A stretch of 64,000 nucleotides of DNA from Spirosoma sp. KUDC1026 (GTDB lineage: Bacteria > Bacteroidota > Bacteroidia > Cytophagales > Spirosomataceae): assembly GCF_013375035.1 (NCBI RefSeq), contig NZ_CP056032.1, positions 2,340,001 to 2,404,000 of the forward strand, written 5' to 3'. The position numbers were made by a program, and so were the translations under genes. The first letter of the stretch is position 1. The number at the start of each line of letters is the position of its first letter. Below the pieces are notes generated by a model. It ran no database searches. It was given only the letters and a program-made list of their open reading frames with translations, and was not told the origin of the DNA. This document shows positions 31,340 to 40,500 of the stretch, piece by piece.

Positions 31340-32770
31340 ATGAAAAACAATCAAAATCAGGAGACTGACAAGCATTCGGGTAACGAATCTCGTCGGTCAT
31401 TTTTGAAAGCAGTGGGTATTGCCGGCACAGCGGCTGCTGCGGCTCCGGCAGCACTCGCCAAATCCAGCAGCGTACCAACAACGCAGTATCTCAATCTTAT
31501 TAAGAGCCATTCCAGTACGGTGGCTAACGACAAAGTGCAACTGGCGCTCGTGGGTACGGGCGGTATGGGAATGGGCGATATGCAGACGGCGCTTATGGTC
31601 GACGGTGTCGCTATCGTGGGGGCCTGCGACCTGTACGATGGTCGTCTGCGCCGGGCCAAAGAACTCTGGGGCGACTCGCTGACAACCACCCGCGACTATC
31701 GCGAACTGATCGACCGGAAAGACGTAGATGCCATCATTAACGCTACCACCGACCACTGGCACGAAAAAATATCGTCGGACGCCATGCGCAAGGGTAAGCA
31801 CGTCTACTGTGAGAAGCCTATGGTGCAGAAAGTTGAGGATGGGCACACGCTGATTAAAGTTGCCAAAGACACGGGTAAAGTCTTTCAGGTAGGTAGCCAG
31901 TTCGGCAGTTCAATCATTGTCGCCAAAGCTCGGGAACTGCTGAAAGCAGGTGAGATCGGCGAACTGGTGTTTGCCGAAGCGCAGTACGACCGCCACAGCG
32001 CTATGGGAGCCTGGCAGTATTCGATTCCGCCCGATGCATCACCCCAGACGGTTGACTGGGATACGTATCTGGGAACAGCGCCGAAACGTGCCTGGGATCC
32101 GCTCCGGTTCTTCCGGTGGCGCAACTACCAGGACTATGGTACGGGTATTGCGGGCGACCTGTACGTTCACCTGCTTACCTCGCTCCATAGCATTACGGGC
32201 TCAAAAGGGCCTAACCGGGTTTATTCAAGCGGGGGCACTCGTTACTGGAAAGACGGGCGCGACGTACCCGATATTCAGCTGAGTATCTATGATTACCCGA
32301 AAACGGCCGAACATCCGGAATTTAACCTGACAACCCGTTCGAACTTCGTCGATGGGGGCGGTGGTGGTTATCTGGTTCGGATTGTGGGTACCGAAGGGGA
32401 TCTGTCGCTGGGTATGGATACGCTGACGATGCGGAAAAACAAATTCCCGAAAGCACCCGGTATGTCGGTCGACAACTTCCCGAAAGACCAGAAAGAATTA
32501 TACGTGAAAGCGTATAACGAAAAATATCCACCGCACTACGAGATGGAAGATCCGAAGGAGTATAAGTTCTCGGTGCCGAAGGGGTACCAGGGCGACCGCT
32601 ACGAGCACTTCGTAAACTTCTTTGAATCAATTCGAAACAAGAAACCAAACGTGGAGGATGCTACGTTCGGCCTACGCGCCTGCGGACCAACGCAGTGTGG
32701 AAATATTAGCCTGTTCCAGAAGAAAGTAGTAAACTGGGATCCAATCAATATGAAGATCCTGAACGCGTAA
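31340..32770 (+). CDS. Gfo/Idh/MocA family oxidoreductase, Tat-exported
   Basis: 476 residues. The N-terminus has a twin-arginine signal (SRRSFLKAVGIAGTAAAAAP), so it is folded with its NAD(P) cofactor and exported. The Rossmann domain shows LALVGTGGMGMGDMQTAL and ATTDHWHEKISSDAMRKGKHVYCEKPM, with the EKP motif typical of the family. The C-terminal domain has YGTGIAGDLYVHLLTSLHSI. Such periplasmic enzymes in Bacteroidota oxidise or rearrange sugars and glycosides; the exact substrate is not readable. A terminator follows immediately. Confidence 0.93.
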   Translation: MKNNQNQETDKHSGNESRRSFLKAVGIAGTAAAAAPAALAKSSSVPTTQYLNLIKSHSSTVANDKVQLALVGTGGMGMGDMQTALMVDGVAIVGACDLYDGRLRRAKELWGDSLTTTRDYRELIDRKDVDAIINATTDHWHEKISSDAMRKGKHVYCEKPMVQKVEDGHTLIKVAKDTGKVFQVGSQFGSSIIVAKARELLKAGEIGELVFAEAQYDRHSAMGAWQYSIPPDASPQTVDWDTYLGTAPKRAWDPLRFFRWRNYQDYGTGIAGDLYVHLLTSLHSITGSKGPNRVYSSGGTRYWKDGRDVPDIQLSIYDYPKTAEHPEFNLTTRSNFVDGGGGGYLVRIVGTEGDLSLGMDTLTMRKNKFPKAPGMSVDNFPKDQKELYVKAYNEKYPPHYEMEDPKEYKFSVPKGYQGDRYEHFVNFFESIRNKKPNVEDATFGLRACGPTQCGNISLFQKKVVNWDPINMKILNA

Positions 32771-32789
32771 CGGTCTGCGTTTCAGATAA

Positions 32790-32827
32790 GAAGCCCGATG
32801 ATTATCAACCATCGGGCTTCTTTGTTT
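32790..32827 (+). terminator. Terminator after the Gfo/Idh/MocA gene
   Basis: GAAGCCCGATG pairs with CATCGGGCTTC, followed by TTTGTTTTTG. Confidence 0.85.
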
Positions 32828-32873
32828 TTGTGAATTATTTTGCCAGCCCGGTCCTTTGCAGGAGCTGACAAAA

Positions 32874-33725
32874 CTACCGTTGTGTCAGTTGGTGGCGGGT
32901 GGCGTAGCGGTAGTAAAGACCGAAACCCAGGCTCCAGCCTTCGCCGTTGGCAGTTACCGCAGCGGTCTGCGAATTGCCCCGGCTCGACTGATAGACCATT
33001 GTCGATTCCAGCGCTTGACCGATCCCCCAGTAGCGTCGGACAAATACGTCGAGCATGAGCCGCTTCCCGATGGGGGCCGCGTAATCGATACCCAACTCGA
33101 CCTGACCGCTCACCGGTCGGACGGTCTGCGTGGCAATATTAATCTGAATGGTATCAACCACCTGTCGCTGTCGGGCGTAGGTAATCCCCCGGAGCAGAAC
33201 AGTTTCCCGGAAGCTGGTATTGCTAGTTAACCGGGCACCTCCCGATACCCAGATGCCGGCGCCGACAGCCCTGTTCGTGCGGATCAGTCGGCGTTTGAGT
33301 CGCCCGAAAATGGCGTGCTGGCTGGTCTGATACGAAAAGTCCAGGGTAGGATAATTGTTGGGAACCGTCAGCTTCAAATTCGTTGGAGAGCGTACGTAGC
33401 CGCCTTCGCCCGCCCAGCCCCGGCTGACATAACCTACCAGTACATCCCAGCCCGTTTTCCAGACGGGCACCGCAGTAACCAACGAGTTCAGATTTCCGGT
33501 CTGACGACTCTGGTCGTTCCCGGCAAAACCACTCAAGCCAACATACCAATGTGCCATGCTCTGAGCTTCCCAGTTGGGTGAAACCAGCGAAAGCGTTTTT
33601 ACCCACGGGAGTCGATACTCGGGGGTGACGTAATAGGCTGTGTCCGCCTGGCGAGTCTGGGCCTGGGTGGCAAAGTATACCAGGAAAAGGAGGAGGGTCG
33701 AAAAGGTCGACCTGCACAGTGGCAT
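32874..33725 (-). CDS. Exported hypothetical protein, probable outer-membrane beta barrel
   Basis: 283 residues with a signal peptide (TFSTLLLFLVYFATQAQ). The rest is alternating beta strands with many aromatic residues, for example AHWYVGLSGFAGND, WDVLVGYVSRGWAG and GWSLGFGLYYRYAT. This suggests a 10-12 stranded outer-membrane barrel, although the end QLTQR is not a classical aromatic C-terminus. No family recognised. Isolated on the minus strand, about 100 bp past the oxidoreductase terminator. Confidence 0.75.
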   Translation of the reverse strand: MPLCRSTFSTLLLFLVYFATQAQTRQADTAYYVTPEYRLPWVKTLSLVSPNWEAQSMAHWYVGLSGFAGNDQSRQTGNLNSLVTAVPVWKTGWDVLVGYVSRGWAGEGGYVRSPTNLKLTVPNNYPTLDFSYQTSQHAIFGRLKRRLIRTNRAVGAGIWVSGGARLTSNTSFRETVLLRGITYARQRQVVDTIQINIATQTVRPVSGQVELGIDYAAPIGKRLMLDVFVRRYWGIGQALESTMVYQSSRGNSQTAAVTANGEGWSLGFGLYYRYATRHQLTQR

Positions 33726-33860
33726 GACAGTAGAAATTAAGACATTAAACGAATGAAGCTTGGTTAAGAATATTCTTTTGAGGCCGTAAGCTGAGTGCGA
33801 AGATACGCTTGGTTATACGCAACTCTTATCAATGGCGTTGCAGTAAACTACTTAGAAACG

Positions 33861-33898
33861 CAAACGCCCCGAATTTCAGATGAAGTTCGGGGCGTTTG
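33861..33898 (-). terminator. Terminator after the DUF983 gene
   Basis: CAAACGCCCCGAA pairs with TTCGGGGCGTTTG. It lies 15 bp beyond the stop at 33913. Confidence 0.8.
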
Positions 33899-33912
33899 TA
33901 AAACAATCGTGC

Positions 33913-34320
33913 TTATTTACCGGTAGTAGTAGCCGTATCTGTCGTTAGATGTGTTTTGGTTGGGGCGGGGCTGATAAAAATAGAGAGCCAGGCCCGGCGC
34001 GCCATGCGGAAAAAGTAAGGGGTTAGTAAAATCAACGTTGGTACTAATCCGATCAGGTAATAGTCCAGATCAACATGCAGCAGTTGGACAACGATGCCGA
34101 ACGAGATCAGAATGTATACGGTATAAAACGCGTAGCTTACGAACATCGAGCCCCAGTAGAAACCAGGTTCTGGCATCAGGTTTTCTCCGCAGTGTGGGCA
34201 ATGATCGTGCATTTCGTCGAAACGACGGCTAAAGGCACTTTTCGTAACAAAGAAGTCGCCCTCGTCGCAGCGAGGACATTTGTTGAACAGAATGCTATGG
34301 AGTTGGCTAGGCTTGGACAT
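33913..34320 (-). CDS. DUF983 small membrane protein with zinc ribbon
   Basis: 135 residues. The N-terminal zinc ribbon has CPRCDEGDFF (from residue 15) and CPHCGENL (from about 41), then GFYWGSMFVSYAFYTVYILISFGIV forms the first of two transmembrane helices and LIGLVPTLILLTPYFFRMAR the second. This is the DUF983 layout. Its function is unknown, although relatives are sometimes near cytochrome oxidase genes; here no such neighbour is present. Monocistronic. Confidence 0.88.
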   Translation of the reverse strand: MSKPSQLHSILFNKCPRCDEGDFFVTKSAFSRRFDEMHDHCPHCGENLMPEPGFYWGSMFVSYAFYTVYILISFGIVVQLLHVDLDYYLIGLVPTLILLTPYFFRMARRAWLSIFISPAPTKTHLTTDTATTTGK

Positions 34321-34451
34321 GGCTTATCGAAAATTGCGTGTGGTGATCAGCAAGACCGATCAATACGGTACTGATCAGCTTAATGAACACCACAAAAGTA
34401 CCGGACGGGGCACAGCAAAAAAAAGACAAACCAGGGGGCTAATGGTACAAA

Positions 34452-35321
34452 TCAACGATCGATGCCAAGTTGTTCGCGGAAGCGAGCGGGCGTATCGCCG
34501 GTATGTTTCCGGAAGAAGCGGACGAAATAGGACGGATCATCGAAACCCAGCTGAAACGCAATTTCCTTCACCGACGAAGCTGTATGCGTCAGCAACCGCT
34601 GCGCTTCGATAAGCAGCCGTTCCTGCCAGAGCTGACTCGCTGTTTTACCGAGAATCTTGCGGCAAATGGCGTTGAGGTAGTTAGGCGTCAGGTGCATCTG
34701 CTCAGCGTACTGACTAACCTCGCGAACAGTTAAAAATTGCTGTTCGAGCAGGTCTTCGTACTGCCGGATACGGTCGTATAGATGGGCGTCCTGGCTGATC
34801 TGTTGTTCCTCATAAAGCCGGTTGGCCGATTCGAGCAGAATGTGGACGAACGACAGGAATACCTCAGTTCGATTCGGCTGCTGCCGGTCATACTCCTCAT
34901 AGGCGTAGGGAAACAGATCGCTGAACAGAGTCGACTGCGAGCCCGTTTCCAGTAGCGGTAAATGCTGATGCGAGTGGAAAAACGGATACTGATGCAGCCG
35001 GTTCCCGAAGCGGCTCTTGAAGAAATTAGCTTCAAAAAAGAGATTGTATCCTCTCGTATCTGCCGATAGCTCCCAACTGTGTACCTGCCCCGGCGTTAGA
35101 AAGTACAGCTGGTTGGGCGCAACCGTGTACGTTTTGAAATCAATCGTGTGCGTACCACTCCCCCGGCTGATCCACATGACGAGATAAAACCCGTGCGAGT
35201 GGGTTTTGTCGATCCCCTTCATCTCCTCGACCAGTCGTTCCAGCCGGGCCATGTAAAACAGCGTCGCCGGTTCGTGACGGGGAAAGGAGGTGAGTTGGTA
35301 CGTCGGGATCTGAGTCGCCAC
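34452..35321 (-). CDS. AraC-family transcriptional regulator
   Basis: 289 residues, cytoplasmic. The N-terminal cupin-like sensor domain (about 20-160) has HGFYLVMWISRGSGTHTIDF and FLTPGQVHSW, which is typical of AraC ligand-binding pockets. The C-terminal two-helix-turn-helix domain (about 185-285) shows MHLTPNYLNAICRKILGKTASQLWQ and VKEIAFQLGFDDPSYFVRFFRKHTGDTPARFR. It starts with GTG at 35321, 6 bp after the pseudouridine synthase stop, so they are co-transcribed. The ligand is not evident. Confidence 0.92.
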   Translation of the reverse strand: MATQIPTYQLTSFPRHEPATLFYMARLERLVEEMKGIDKTHSHGFYLVMWISRGSGTHTIDFKTYTVAPNQLYFLTPGQVHSWELSADTRGYNLFFEANFFKSRFGNRLHQYPFFHSHQHLPLLETGSQSTLFSDLFPYAYEEYDRQQPNRTEVFLSFVHILLESANRLYEEQQISQDAHLYDRIRQYEDLLEQQFLTVREVSQYAEQMHLTPNYLNAICRKILGKTASQLWQERLLIEAQRLLTHTASSVKEIAFQLGFDDPSYFVRFFRKHTGDTPARFREQLGIDR

Positions 35322-35327
35322 GTTAGG

Positions 35328-36248
35328 TTATTCCGGCTGTTTGAAAAAAGTCTGGAACACTTTGGGCAGCGGAGCCATAAACTGCATTTGTTCGCCGGTA
35401 ATCGGATGCTCAAAGGCAAGTCGTTGGGCGTGCAGGCCCAGGCGGTTAATAGGATTACTTCTGGCGCCGTATTTGGAGTCGCCCACGATGGGGTGCTCAA
35501 TGTCCTGCATGTGCACCCGGATCTGGTTTTTGCGGCCCGTTTCCAGTTCCAGCTCCAGGAGTGCGTATCCGTCTTCGGTTGTTTTCTGTACCGTATAATT
35601 GGTGATAGCCAGCTGGCCGTGCTCAGGATTCTGGCTGGAGTAAACAATCAGGGCCTTGCTTTCTTTCAGGTACGACGTAATCGTGCCCGCTGGGGGCTCG
35701 GGAATACCTTCCACAATGGCGACGTAGGTTCGTTCTTTGATGGTGTCGTTCCAGGACTCCTGCATCAGCCGCTGCACCTTTTCCGATTTTGCGAACATCA
35801 TAACACCCGACGTCTCGCGGTCGAGCCGGTGGATGATGAACAGACGGTTCTTGGGGCTTTCCTTTTTGATGTAATCGCTCAGAATGCTGTAGGCCGTACG
35901 GTCGCGCTCTTTATTGCTGGCCATCGACAGCAGGCCCGACTGCTTGTTAATAACAATCAGATGTGGATCTTCGTACAGCAGCGTCAGGCCCCGGTACTGG
36001 GTAGTTTCGGGTGCGCGGTTGCCCGCTACGGTAACGACCTGTCCGGGTTGAAGCGGGTGATTAAATTGCGTAAATACCTTGCCGTTCACCAGAATCTGCT
36101 TATTCTTCAGCAGCGACTTGATGTTGCTCCGGTTTTTATGCGGCAGCTTCTCGACAAGAAACGCCATTAATTCGGCTGGAGCCGAAACGGTTAAATCTGT
36201 ATCGGTACGTTGCCCACGGCGTACGCGGGGCTGTTCAGTTTTGCTCAT
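35328..36248 (-). CDS. RluA-family 23S rRNA pseudouridine synthase
   Basis: 306 residues. An S4 RNA-binding domain (about 26-85) has NRSNIKSLLKNKQILVNGKV, followed by the catalytic domain with Asp in HRLDRETSGVMMFAKS, GRKNQIRVHMQDIEHPIVGD, and LHAQRLAFEHP near the end. It isomerises specific uridines in 23S rRNA; RluD-like by layout (S4 plus catalytic domain). Which exact nucleotide is not certain. The AraC regulator gene follows after 6 bp, an unusual partner. Confidence 0.93.
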   Translation of the reverse strand: MSKTEQPRVRRGQRTDTDLTVSAPAELMAFLVEKLPHKNRSNIKSLLKNKQILVNGKVFTQFNHPLQPGQVVTVAGNRAPETTQYRGLTLLYEDPHLIVINKQSGLLSMASNKERDRTAYSILSDYIKKESPKNRLFIIHRLDRETSGVMMFAKSEKVQRLMQESWNDTIKERTYVAIVEGIPEPPAGTITSYLKESKALIVYSSQNPEHGQLAITNYTVQKTTEDGYALLELELETGRKNQIRVHMQDIEHPIVGDSKYGARSNPINRLGLHAQRLAFEHPITGEQMQFMAPLPKVFQTFFKQPE

Positions 36249-36464
36249 TCGGTACCTGTTGATGCCTGGCTTGTGCTATTTATATAACAACGGATGGGGC
36301 AAAGGTACAACGCAGACGGGAACCGAATGGGTTTCCGGTGCTAAACGAGCAGAGGACAAGGTTTTTTTGATAGGAGTACAGCCGGGCCGCGCCACGGTGA
36401 CCGCCGGGCGTATTAGCCGAATTTTGATCCACTGAGAACTCTGTAATCCAGTCAAAAAACAAAG

Positions 36465-37238
36465 CTACTTACCCAGCCACTCCTTGAACTCGGTGATCCG
36501 GTCGCCACTGACGAAGACGTCCTGACGAGCTTTGGGATGCATATCCAGCTTAAGTTTTCCGGCCGAGAAGGTATGAATCGTCTGAATGGCGGGCAGCGAC
36601 ACCAGAAACTGGCGACTGATCCGGAAAAACTGGCGTGGGTTGAGCAACTGGGTCAGTTTATCTAGGCTATAATCGACCGGCAGGTGCGTACCGTCGTTCG
36701 TCACCAGAAAAACGACCTTCTCCTGAAGGTAAAAATAAGCAATGTCGTTCGTGTCGATGCTCCGGATTTTAGTGCCGACCGTGATCATAAACCGATCTTT
36801 GTAATCGGTGTTCTTGGGCTTGCCGATCAGCTGCAGCAGGGTTTCCAGATCATGATTACTGGACTGCCCAAACTGCTGTTTCAACGATTTGTATTTCTCG
36901 ATAGCGGCAACAAGATCGCCGTAATTGATTGGTTTGAGGAGGTAATCGATGCTATTAACCTTAAACGCCTGAATCATGTACTCGTCGTAGGCCGTCGTAA
37001 AAACAACCGGCGTTTTCAGATTGGCCTTTTCGAAAATGCTGAATCCCAGATCATCTTCCAGGTGAATATCCATGAAAACCAGATCGACGGTTGGATGATC
37101 GGGTGCATTGAACCAGGCAACGGCTTCGGCCACTGACGGAATTCGAGCCAGTACTTTGATCGTAGCGTCGTATTTGTGAAGCAAACCTTCCAGGCGTTTG
37201 GCCGTCAGGTTTTCGTCTTCTATAATAAGTACATTCAT
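36465..37238 (-). CDS. LytTR-family response regulator
   Basis: 257 residues. The receiver domain has IIEDENLTAKRL, phosphoacceptor Asp57 in LVFMDIHLED, Thr in FTTAYDEYMIQAF and Lys in YLLKPINYGDL. The LytTR domain (about 150-255) has IAYFYLQEKVVFLVT and FFRISRQFLVSLPAIQTI. It lies 52 bp downstream of its kinase gene on the same strand, forming a LytS/LytR-type pair. This makes it one candidate regulator for the tandem 21-bp repeats elsewhere in the window. Confidence 0.94.
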   Translation of the reverse strand: MNVLIIEDENLTAKRLEGLLHKYDATIKVLARIPSVAEAVAWFNAPDHPTVDLVFMDIHLEDDLGFSIFEKANLKTPVVFTTAYDEYMIQAFKVNSIDYLLKPINYGDLVAAIEKYKSLKQQFGQSSNHDLETLLQLIGKPKNTDYKDRFMITVGTKIRSIDTNDIAYFYLQEKVVFLVTNDGTHLPVDYSLDKLTQLLNPRQFFRISRQFLVSLPAIQTIHTFSAGKLKLDMHPKARQDVFVSGDRITEFKEWLGK

Positions 37239-37290
37239 GCGTTACGTCTGGTTAAACGAGCATCCGGCCAGATCAGACCGATAATTTCGG

Positions 37291-38421
37291 TTACAGCAGC
37301 GGTATTTTAACGATAAACTGACTATCGCTTTCGCCCACCCAAACGGGCCGGGTCGTCAGCAGGGCATAGCGATTAATAATATTTTTCAGACCCACTCCCG
37401 TCGAAATATCGGGTTGGGGGCGTGTCTGTAAGTTATTGCGGACAAGCAAATCATCGCCATTCAGTTCAATATAAATCTGCAGGGGCTCTTTCACCGACAT
37501 GCGATTATGTTTGACGGCGTTTTCAACCAGCAACTGCAGCGTCAGTGGAGCAATGCTGTAACGGCTCTGGTCCGCTTCGGAAATATCGACAATGACGTCG
37601 AATTTATCCTCAAAGCGGATATTGAGCAAAAAGCGGTACGCCTGAATAAATTCCAGTTCAGTTTTCAGCAGAATCCGGTCGTTGTCTTTCTGTTCCAGAA
37701 TGTAACGATACGCCCGCGATAACTGATCAATGAATTTCTCCGATAGCTCGGCATCTACATATACCAGCGAGGACAGAATACTAAGGCTATTAAACAGAAA
37801 ATGCGGATTGACCTGGCTTTTTAGGGCAGCAAACTGCGCCTGAGCACTTTCTTTTTCCAGCCGTTCGGCCCGGAGTTGAATGTCTTCGAGTCGGCGTTCG
37901 GCCCGGCGATTGGCCGACAGATAAAAGACGGACAACATGGCAATGACCGTGAGTCCGTTGTTGGCGCGGGAACGCTGCCGGTTTCGGCGTTTCCGTTCTT
38001 CGGCTACCTCGGGGGGCGGTACTGCTTTCCGTCGTGAGCTATCCATGTCGCGGTAATAGCCGAATCGCTGCTCCAGCGTCGAATCCAGCGCCCGCCAGGC
38101 GTTATAAAATCCTAGATTGAAACCAACAGCCAGTCCGCTTGCAATCAGGAGAATGCAAATCTGGGCGGGCCATTTCAGTTCAATCAAAAACCCTTCGCCG
38201 AAGCCCCGGAATACTTTGCGGTGCAGCCACTCTGTTACGTTAATCCAGGCGAAAAAAAAGCTAATGCTCAATACCGATTCCAGCACCCAGAACGGAAAAC
38301 TCTTGGTCACCAGCGCCCAGTTAAATTCCGTCGTATTGATATAAATACGAATCGGCAGATAAACCACAAAAACGCTCAGCGCAAGTTGCCACTTCTGCTG
38401 AGTCGACAAACGGTACGTCAT
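37291..38421 (-). CDS. LytS-type membrane sensor histidine kinase
   Basis: 376 residues. Four hydrophobic segments lie near 12-30, 42-62, 85-105 and 156-172. A basic cytosolic loop (EERKRRNRQRSRANN) is between the last two. The His_kinase domain (PF06580 type) has His207 in KSQVNPHFLFNSLSILSSLV and a HATPase with LTLQLLVENAVKHNRMS and GVGLKNIINRYALL. This is the usual partner for a LytTR regulator. The signal is unknown. Confidence 0.93.
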   Translation of the reverse strand: MTYRLSTQQKWQLALSVFVVYLPIRIYINTTEFNWALVTKSFPFWVLESVLSISFFFAWINVTEWLHRKVFRGFGEGFLIELKWPAQICILLIASGLAVGFNLGFYNAWRALDSTLEQRFGYYRDMDSSRRKAVPPPEVAEERKRRNRQRSRANNGLTVIAMLSVFYLSANRRAERRLEDIQLRAERLEKESAQAQFAALKSQVNPHFLFNSLSILSSLVYVDAELSEKFIDQLSRAYRYILEQKDNDRILLKTELEFIQAYRFLLNIRFEDKFDVIVDISEADQSRYSIAPLTLQLLVENAVKHNRMSVKEPLQIYIELNGDDLLVRNNLQTRPQPDISTGVGLKNIINRYALLTTRPVWVGESDSQFIVKIPLL

Positions 38422-38624
38422 CGGAGGGCAGATTTCGCAACAAAACTAAACAGGATGACCAGTGCGCAAAAAAGAAAGCAGGGGAATGACCGGATTCGTC
38501 TCCCGAATGACTGAATAGTCTCCTGTAAGTCGATATGCTAAACAAATAGCGGTAAAAATAAGTCGCTGCCGGGTTGGCAGATGAAGGAATCAGGCTTTAT
38601 TTAGGCCTTTCATTTGCCTGTTCT

Positions 38625-39467
38625 ATGCCTGTTCGTCAGTTAATTCTTTATATGACCTGCCTGCTGCTAGCGGGCTGCAACCCGACGCCCAGTGAGACAA
38701 AACAGCCCGCTGCCGAGCGGGTATCGGCGCCGTTCGAACTCCCTTATACTATAAACCAGCCCGATGCAGAAACCAAACTGCCTAAAGAACTAGAGGAGAT
38801 TTCGGGGCTGACGTACTATAAAAACGATCAGTTGCTGTGCGTAGAGGACGAAAACGCCGTTGTCTACGTCTTCGACACGAAAAAGCAGAAAATAATGAAG
38901 GACTTCGGTTTTGGCGGATACGGCGATTTTGAAGGCATCGAGTACGTAAACGGAGATATCTACGCACTGGAAAGCAACGGAACCTTACACCGCTTCAAAC
39001 CCGAATCGACGCAGATAAGCCGGGTACCAACAGACCTGCCGAAAAAAACAGAAGTGGAAGGACTGGGCTATAACCCCAAAACGAACCGGCTTCTGATTGC
39101 CGTCAAAAAGGGGAACGAGCGTAGCGACAAGGCAATTTATTCGTATGACATACGACACCGGACGGTCTACAAAGACAACCAGATTAATGACGTTCAGCTG
39201 AAGGAAGTGGGAATCGATCCGAAAAAATATCAGCCGTCGGGCATTGCGGTTCATCCGATTACAGGCGAGTGGTACGTACTGAGTTCGGTAGCCAAGCGGC
39301 TGGTGATTACGAATTTTGAGGGGAAGATCCGGTCGGCTATTCCGCTCGATCCTAAGCTATTCCGCCAGCCCGAGGGTATTTGTTTTGCGCCGAACGGAGA
39401 TATGTATATTTCCAGCGAGGGTGACGGTAAGAAGGGTTACATCCTGACGTTTACGTACAAAAAATAA
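38625..39467 (+). CDS. SdiA-regulated-like beta-propeller lipoprotein
   Basis: 280 residues from ATG 38625, where the leader MPVRQLILYMTCLLLAGCN has a lipobox LAGC; the frame starts further upstream at 38574 but lacks a leader. The rest resembles the SdiA-regulated / YjiK-like beta-propeller: LEEISGLTYYKNDQLLCVEDE, GDFEGIEYVNGDIYALESNG, VEGLGYNPKTNRLLIAVKK, YQPSGIAVHPITGEWYVLSS and FRQPEGICFAPNGDMYISSEG. Repeated propeller strands end with acidic loops that could bind metal. Substrate unknown; probably faces the periplasm or outside. Confidence 0.83.
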   Translation: MPVRQLILYMTCLLLAGCNPTPSETKQPAAERVSAPFELPYTINQPDAETKLPKELEEISGLTYYKNDQLLCVEDENAVVYVFDTKKQKIMKDFGFGGYGDFEGIEYVNGDIYALESNGTLHRFKPESTQISRVPTDLPKKTEVEGLGYNPKTNRLLIAVKKGNERSDKAIYSYDIRHRTVYKDNQINDVQLKEVGIDPKKYQPSGIAVHPITGEWYVLSSVAKRLVITNFEGKIRSAIPLDPKLFRQPEGICFAPNGDMYISSEGDGKKGYILTFTYKK

Positions 39468-39492
39468 CCGCGCCCTTGGGGTAAGAGCGCGG
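39468..39492 (+). terminator. Terminator after the propeller lipoprotein gene
   Basis: CCGCGC pairs with GCGCGG across a 13-nt loop. It begins at the stop codon. Confidence 0.5.
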
Positions 39493-39594
39493 CTGGTTCA
39501 ACTTGGTTGGTTTTTTATCATCTCTTCTGGCGTCAGGAAGACAAAATCCTCATACCTGTATTTACTGCCTCTTCTAGATAATCTGAATGGCCGC

Positions 39595-39957
39595 TTAACT
39601 TACCAGAAAATTCATGGCTTGTTTGAGGGTCCGCTCGTTGCCGGTTTCCGGATCGGTGTAGGAGCGCTCACCCACTTCAATGTCAACCTGTTTGCCAACC
39701 AGCTGTTTGGTATCCAGGTCTTTACCTTCTTCTACGTTGATGCCGGCCATCTCAAACAGGCTGATAATGCTGGGCATACCAGCCGATGACTGATAGAACC
39801 GGTGCGATACGTAGCCGTCTTCATTCTCGAAACGGCAGGCAAAAAAGGGAATATTTTTGTGCTCGCTCGTGCCTTCGTCAATGCTGGTAATCGTAACGGT
39901 ATGGACGCCGTCGGCCAGCAGTGGTTTATCCTGTCCTTTTTCTACAGCAATTTTCAT
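39595..39957 (-). CDS. Small hypothetical protein, DUF669-like layout
   Basis: 120 residues, cytoplasmic, acidic. It begins MKIAVEKGQDKPLLADGVHTVTITSIDEG and contains FFACRFENEDGYVSHRFY and QLVGKQVDIEVGER. The G-x-x-x-V-x-I opening and late L-x-G-K-x-V strand resemble small phage-type DUF669 proteins that bind single-stranded DNA, but the match is weak and I would not rely on it. Standalone gene between a lipoprotein and the HxlR regulator. The 5' intergenic gap is AT-rich. Confidence 0.6.
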   Translation of the reverse strand: MKIAVEKGQDKPLLADGVHTVTITSIDEGTSEHKNIPFFACRFENEDGYVSHRFYQSSAGMPSIISLFEMAGINVEEGKDLDTKQLVGKQVDIEVGERSYTDPETGNERTLKQAMNFLVS

Positions 39958-40036
39958 GATTCTGTTTGTATGTTTATTCTGTATTATAAACTGACAGGCT
40001 GTATGATTGTTTTATATCCTAGTCGGTAATTACTTC

Positions 40037-40384
40037 TTATTTTTTAGAGTTGGTTTTTAGCTTTTCCTGGTGGATATACCCCCATCGACGCATTTCCCGC
40101 ACGATAGGATACAGGGACTGTCCATAGTCGGTGAGGTAATATTCGACGTGCAGCGGCACTTCCGAAAATACCTTACGCCAGATAATACCGTCCTGTTCCA
40201 GCTCGTCGAGTTGTTTGGCCAGCATCCGGGCGCTGATGGTCGGCAGGGCGTCGCGCATCATTCCAAACCGATTACGTCGCTGCTGAATCAGCATGATCAG
40301 CGTTGTTTTGCACTTCCCTTTCAGTACCTGCAAAAACGTATCAGAAGGACACTCGTATTCCTTTTCAGAAATTTCTTCGGACAT
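40037..40384 (-). CDS. HxlR-family winged-helix regulator
   Basis: 115 residues from ATG 40384, giving MSEEISEKEYECPSD; a longer frame to 40489 overlaps the divergent promoter. The HxlR domain has LKGKCKTTLIMLIQQRRNRFGMMRDALPTISARMLAKQLDELEQDGI, then a wing with VPLHVEYYLTDYGQSLYPIV. Two cysteines near the N-terminus (Cys12 and Cys25) recall quinone/redox-sensing relatives such as YodB. It is divergent from a YhdH-type reductase 116 bp away, which it likely represses. Confidence 0.9.
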   Translation of the reverse strand: MSEEISEKEYECPSDTFLQVLKGKCKTTLIMLIQQRRNRFGMMRDALPTISARMLAKQLDELEQDGIIWRKVFSEVPLHVEYYLTDYGQSLYPIVREMRRWGYIHQEKLKTNSKK

Positions 40385-40500
40385 AACTGGTTGATTCTTA
40401 GCAGTAGTGAATAAACGTGAACCAGGTGTATAAAATGTAACGGCTTGACTGCCAGCAGATGTATTGACTACCTTGCTGTCGTTACACAACGTTTATTCGT

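Noticed and set aside
35148..36170. Plus-strand open frame of 340 codons over AraC and RluA genes
   Set aside because: It crosses two well-supported minus-strand genes and their junction; no recognisable domain.
36280..36462. Minus-strand 60-codon frame after the LytTR gene
   Set aside because: No start context, no domain and unusual composition; likely chance.
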